Origin: Flavobacterium sp. | GTDB lineage: Bacteria > Bacteroidota > Bacteroidia > Flavobacteriales > Flavobacteriaceae | Length of the DNA stretch: 8,813 nt | NCBI GenBank assembly: GCA_024642295.1 | Contig: JAHEBK010000051.1 | Coordinates: 1 to 8,813 of the forward strand | Direction of reading: 5' to 3' | In this document: in pieces, positions 6,251-8,813 of the stretch | Layout: each line of letters opens with the position of its first letter | Numbering within the stretch: position 1 is the first letter of the stretch | Position numbers and translations under genes: made by a program | The notes under the pieces: model-generated | What the model was told of the DNA's origin: nothing | The model's input: the letters and a program-made list of their open reading frames with translations, nothing else | Databases searched by the model: none

Positions 6251-8813
6251 TTAAATTTCAAAAACACTAATCTCTTCATCAATGTAAACTAATATTTTTT
6301 GTGCTATTTTATATCCCATTTGTTCTATAGCGACTTGGTAGTTCTCTAGCTGCTTTTGATATTTATTGTTGTGTACGCCTGTTTTGTAATCGAGTAACAA
6401 AATTTCATTGTTTTTAGTCAAAACCATCCTATCAGGCTTTACTATCTTTCCTTCTTTCTGGATAATCGTTTGTTCGTTCATAATAACATTACCTTCCTCA
6501 AAGAACAATACCAATTCTTCGTGTGTCACAATATCATAAAGCGTTTGCAGAACCAATTCTTTTTGCCCAAAATGTATTAACCCACTTTCAATAGCTTTTT
6601 CTACAGCCAAACCAACATCTTTTTTTGTTTCCACAAAAGACAATATTTCATGAATCACATTTCCATAAGCAATAGATTCTTGTTGATGTGTTCCCCACAT
6701 TAACGCTTCGCGTTGGGCAATTTTGATGTTTTTAAAATCCAACTCATTTCTAACGACTGGAATGATCCTAGATTTATCAATATGTCCTTCAATTGGCGAA
6801 ACCTTATCCGAACTCCCCCATTCATAAGTGTTTTTTTCTGGATTAAAATCTGAATATTGCATTAGGTAATGAATGAAAAAAGAGGACATATTATTATCTT
6901 TCACTTCGCCTTTAGAGGTGAAATTTCGATTCGAAATAACATACAATTGTTCTTCAGCTCTAGTTAAAGCTACATAAAGTACATTAATATTATCCAATAG
7001 TTCTTCTTGCTTTTTTTGATCATAAACTGATTTAGCTACTCCACCAAAACCTTCTACAGCTTTACTATTGTCAATTAAAACTTTTGGCAATCCTAATGTT
7101 TCATCTTCATTTGTAAGCCACAATTTGTCTTTAGGCTTCATTACATAATCTTCTTCGGCAAAAGGAAAAATAACGACAGGGAATTCCAATCCTTTTGATT
7201 TATGAATCGTCATGATGCGTACTGCGTTATTCCCCTCTGGTGAAGGAATGCTAAATTTACTCGCATTTTTATCCCAGAAGTTTAAGAAGTCAGCGATACC
7301 CGCTTGATTACGAACGTCGCGCTCCAGAACAATGTCGAGAAAATATTGAACATACGCAGAGGATGGCGCTTGTGGAAGTACAAATTTTGAGATTATTATT
7401 TCCACAGCTTCATACAAAGATTTTTTTCGGATGTTTTGAAAGGAAAGATGGACGCCATAAGTTGTAAGCCAAATTTCAAAGTCGGCTTCTGCTTTTAATT
7501 CCATTCCCGAGAGGATGAAATCGTGAGTTGGCAACTGGTCTTGGTTATTTTCGGCTAGGAAATATAGAAAATTGGCTTTAGCCTCTAAGTCGGAATTGTT
7601 TTTTAAATATTTAAGCAAATCAATAATAAATCGAACCTCTGTAGCATTTTGAATCATCAAAGTTTCTGATGATAATAAGGGTATTTTTTGTTCCGTCAAA
7701 TAATTGGCAATGGCAATTCCTTGGTCGCGTTTGCGAGTCAGAATTACAATATCCTTATATTCAAAACCTGATTGAAGTACTTTTTCAATGGTTTGCTGTG
7801 TCGCTTGTAAATACAAATCCGTTTTACCAAGCGCTTCTTCTTCGTCCTCTTCAGGCTCTTCAATGTTTGGGATGAAGGAAATATTGACATAGCCCCCCGT
7901 TTTATCATTAGTTTTTTGATGGCTGTGGTTTTCATATAAATCTTTATAATCTGGATGCTCAAATTCGGATGAAAGCATTTTGAAGAAAGCATTGTTGAAA
8001 TTGATGATTTCCGAATAACTACGATAATTTTTATCCAAATGCACCAAATCTTTGTCTGGATTATTGAACGGATTTAATTCCTTACTTAAATCAATAAATT
8101 GTTCCGCTTTTCCTCCACGCCAGCGGTAGATGGATTGTTTGGGGTCGCCCACAATCATCAAGGTTCCTTTGTCTCCATAATCATCTTGTCCTGAGAGCGC
8201 ATTATCAATTAGCGGAATCAAGTTCTGCCATTGCATCTCAGAAGTATCTTGGAATTCATCAATAAAAAAATGACGGTATCGCTCTCCTAATCGCTCATAT
8301 ATAAAAGGTGCGGGTTGGTTTTGAATTTCACGATGAATGATAGCATTAAACTCGGTAATGGAAAGCACATTTTGCTCTTGTTGAATTTTGGCTAATTCAT
8401 TGCTTACAGTATTCAGTAATGAAAGTGGTGTGATGTTCTTAAGAAAGGCTTTGTAAAAATCTCGTTTTGCAAAATTTTCATAAATAACTTTTAATTGTTG
8501 AAGCAACTCAGGAATAATGCTTTCGATTGTGTCACGATCTTTCGCCGTTTTATTGATTTTTATATCAACAATTTCATGATAGGTTTTGTTGGCGGGATTG
8601 AATTTGCCATCAACAATACTTTGAATGTGTTTGGGGAAATATTGTCCTGAAAACGATTTGAGGTCTATTCCTTTTTGGTTTATTAAAGCTACCGTTACTT
8701 CTGCAAGTTTTTGATTTTCTTCCTCTAATTCTTTACAGGAAATCTCTAATTTTTTCTTTATTTGAACAAATTCAGCAATACTTTTATTATGAAAATGGAC
8801 GATTTCGTTGCGA
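6251..8813 (-). CDS. UvrD-family helicase with C-terminal PD-(D/E)XK nuclease (AddA-like), start outside window
   Basis: Probable helicase-nuclease A subunit for double-strand-break resection. Coding does not begin at the TTG at 8506: the frame stays open without a stop to the window edge, adding 102 residues for 853 visible. The Walker A motif and start codon are therefore off-window; relatives are about 1050 residues. Visible superfamily I motifs, numbered from the edge: II DEFQDT (185-190), III VGDPKQSIYRWRGG (221-234), IV around NYRSY (262-266), V TIHKSKGLEFP (535-545) and VI LYVALTRAEEQLYV (612-625). The C-terminal RecB-type nuclease has H721 (GNVIHEIL), D794 (KPDRMV), D808 and K810 (LLLDYKTG), and Q821/Y825, all intact. 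A strongly acidic loop (EEPEEDEEE, about 318-326) lies after motif IV. AddA-like identity follows from the helicase-plus-nuclease layout and the AddB-like gene downstream; UvrD or PcrA lack the nuclease. The OmpA gene separates the two subunit genes. Confidence 0.92.
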   Translation of the reverse strand, partial: RNEIVHFHNKSIAEFVQIKKKLEISCKELEEENQKLAEVTVALINQKGIDLKSFSGQYFPKHIQSIVDGKFNPANKTYHEIVDIKINKTAKDRDTIESIIPELLQQLKVIYENFAKRDFYKAFLKNITPLSLLNTVSNELAKIQQEQNVLSITEFNAIIHREIQNQPAPFIYERLGERYRHFFIDEFQDTSEMQWQNLIPLIDNALSGQDDYGDKGTLMIVGDPKQSIYRWRGGKAEQFIDLSKELNPFNNPDKDLVHLDKNYRSYSEIINFNNAFFKMLSSEFEHPDYKDLYENHSHQKTNDKTGGYVNISFIPNIEEPEEDEEEALGKTDLYLQATQQTIEKVLQSGFEYKDIVILTRKRDQGIAIANYLTEQKIPLLSSETLMIQNATEVRFIIDLLKYLKNNSDLEAKANFLYFLAENNQDQLPTHDFILSGMELKAEADFEIWLTTYGVHLSFQNIRKKSLYEAVEIIISKFVLPQAPSSAYVQYFLDIVLERDVRNQAGIADFLNFWDKNASKFSIPSPEGNNAVRIMTIHKSKGLEFPVVIFPFAEEDYVMKPKDKLWLTNEDETLGLPKVLIDNSKAVEGFGGVAKSVYDQKKQEELLDNINVLYVALTRAEEQLYVISNRNFTSKGEVKDNNMSSFFIHYLMQYSDFNPEKNTYEWGSSDKVSPIEGHIDKSRIIPVVRNELDFKNIKIAQREALMWGTHQQESIAYGNVIHEILSFVETKKDVGLAVEKAIESGLIHFGQKELVLQTLYDIVTHEELVLFFEEGNVIMNEQTIIQKEGKIVKPDRMVLTKNNEILLLDYKTGVHNNKYQKQLENYQVAIEQMGYKIAQKILVYIDEEISVFEI

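Noticed and set aside
7669..7992. Two short overlapping frames (68 residues on +, 82 residues on -)
   Set aside because: Both lie inside the intact helicase reading frame between motifs IV and V and show no independent coding signal.
8504..8506. TTG as start codon of the helicase
   Set aside because: The same frame continues open for 102 more codons to the window edge, and the protein would otherwise lack the N-terminal helicase half including Walker A. It is an internal leucine codon.

Overview
The window is low-GC DNA from a member of the Bacteroidota, most likely Flavobacterium or a close relative (Flavobacteriaceae). Four things support this. The protein sequences are Flavobacteria-like. 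Gene starts have AT-rich leaders without Shine-Dalgarno sequences. There is a textbook Bacteroidetes-type promoter (TTG, 19-nt spacer, TACATTTG) in front of the ompA-type gene. Finally, an OmpA/thrombospondin-type-3 outer-membrane protein of this kind is typical of the group. No genus-level marker is present, so the assignment is an inference.

Layout. On the + strand: the C-terminal part of a metallo-aminopeptidase P (1-571, cut by the window edge), then a 209-bp spacer that ends in a strong REP-like palindrome (740-767), then an alpha/beta-hydrolase (781-1572). A 223-bp spacer (1573-1795) between convergent genes holds three degenerate copies of a short-period repeat. On the - strand, in transcription order: the C-terminal 853 residues of a UvrD/AddA-type helicase-nuclease (6251-8813, start outside the window), a 206-bp spacer with the ompA promoter, an OmpA-family protein with five calcium-binding TSP3 repeats (4623-6044), a perfect intrinsic terminator (4571-4600), and an AddB-like PD-(D/E)XK nuclease (1796-4558).

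How the genes relate. The AddA-like and AddB-like proteins very probably form the two-subunit, dual-nuclease helicase-nuclease that processes double-strand breaks for recombination, replacing RecBCD. Here the two subunit genes are separated by an abundant-type outer-membrane protein gene that has its own strong promoter and terminator. That terminator lies only 12 bp before the AddB-like start codon, so read-through may set how much nuclease is made. The AddB-like protein has one cysteine in 920 residues, so it cannot hold the 4Fe-4S cluster of classical AddB.

No tRNA, rRNA, CRISPR array, insertion sequence, phage gene or defence island was found. Most of the window is ordinary core-genome content. 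The most interesting parts are the two intergenic repeat structures and the odd arrangement of the AddAB-like locus.
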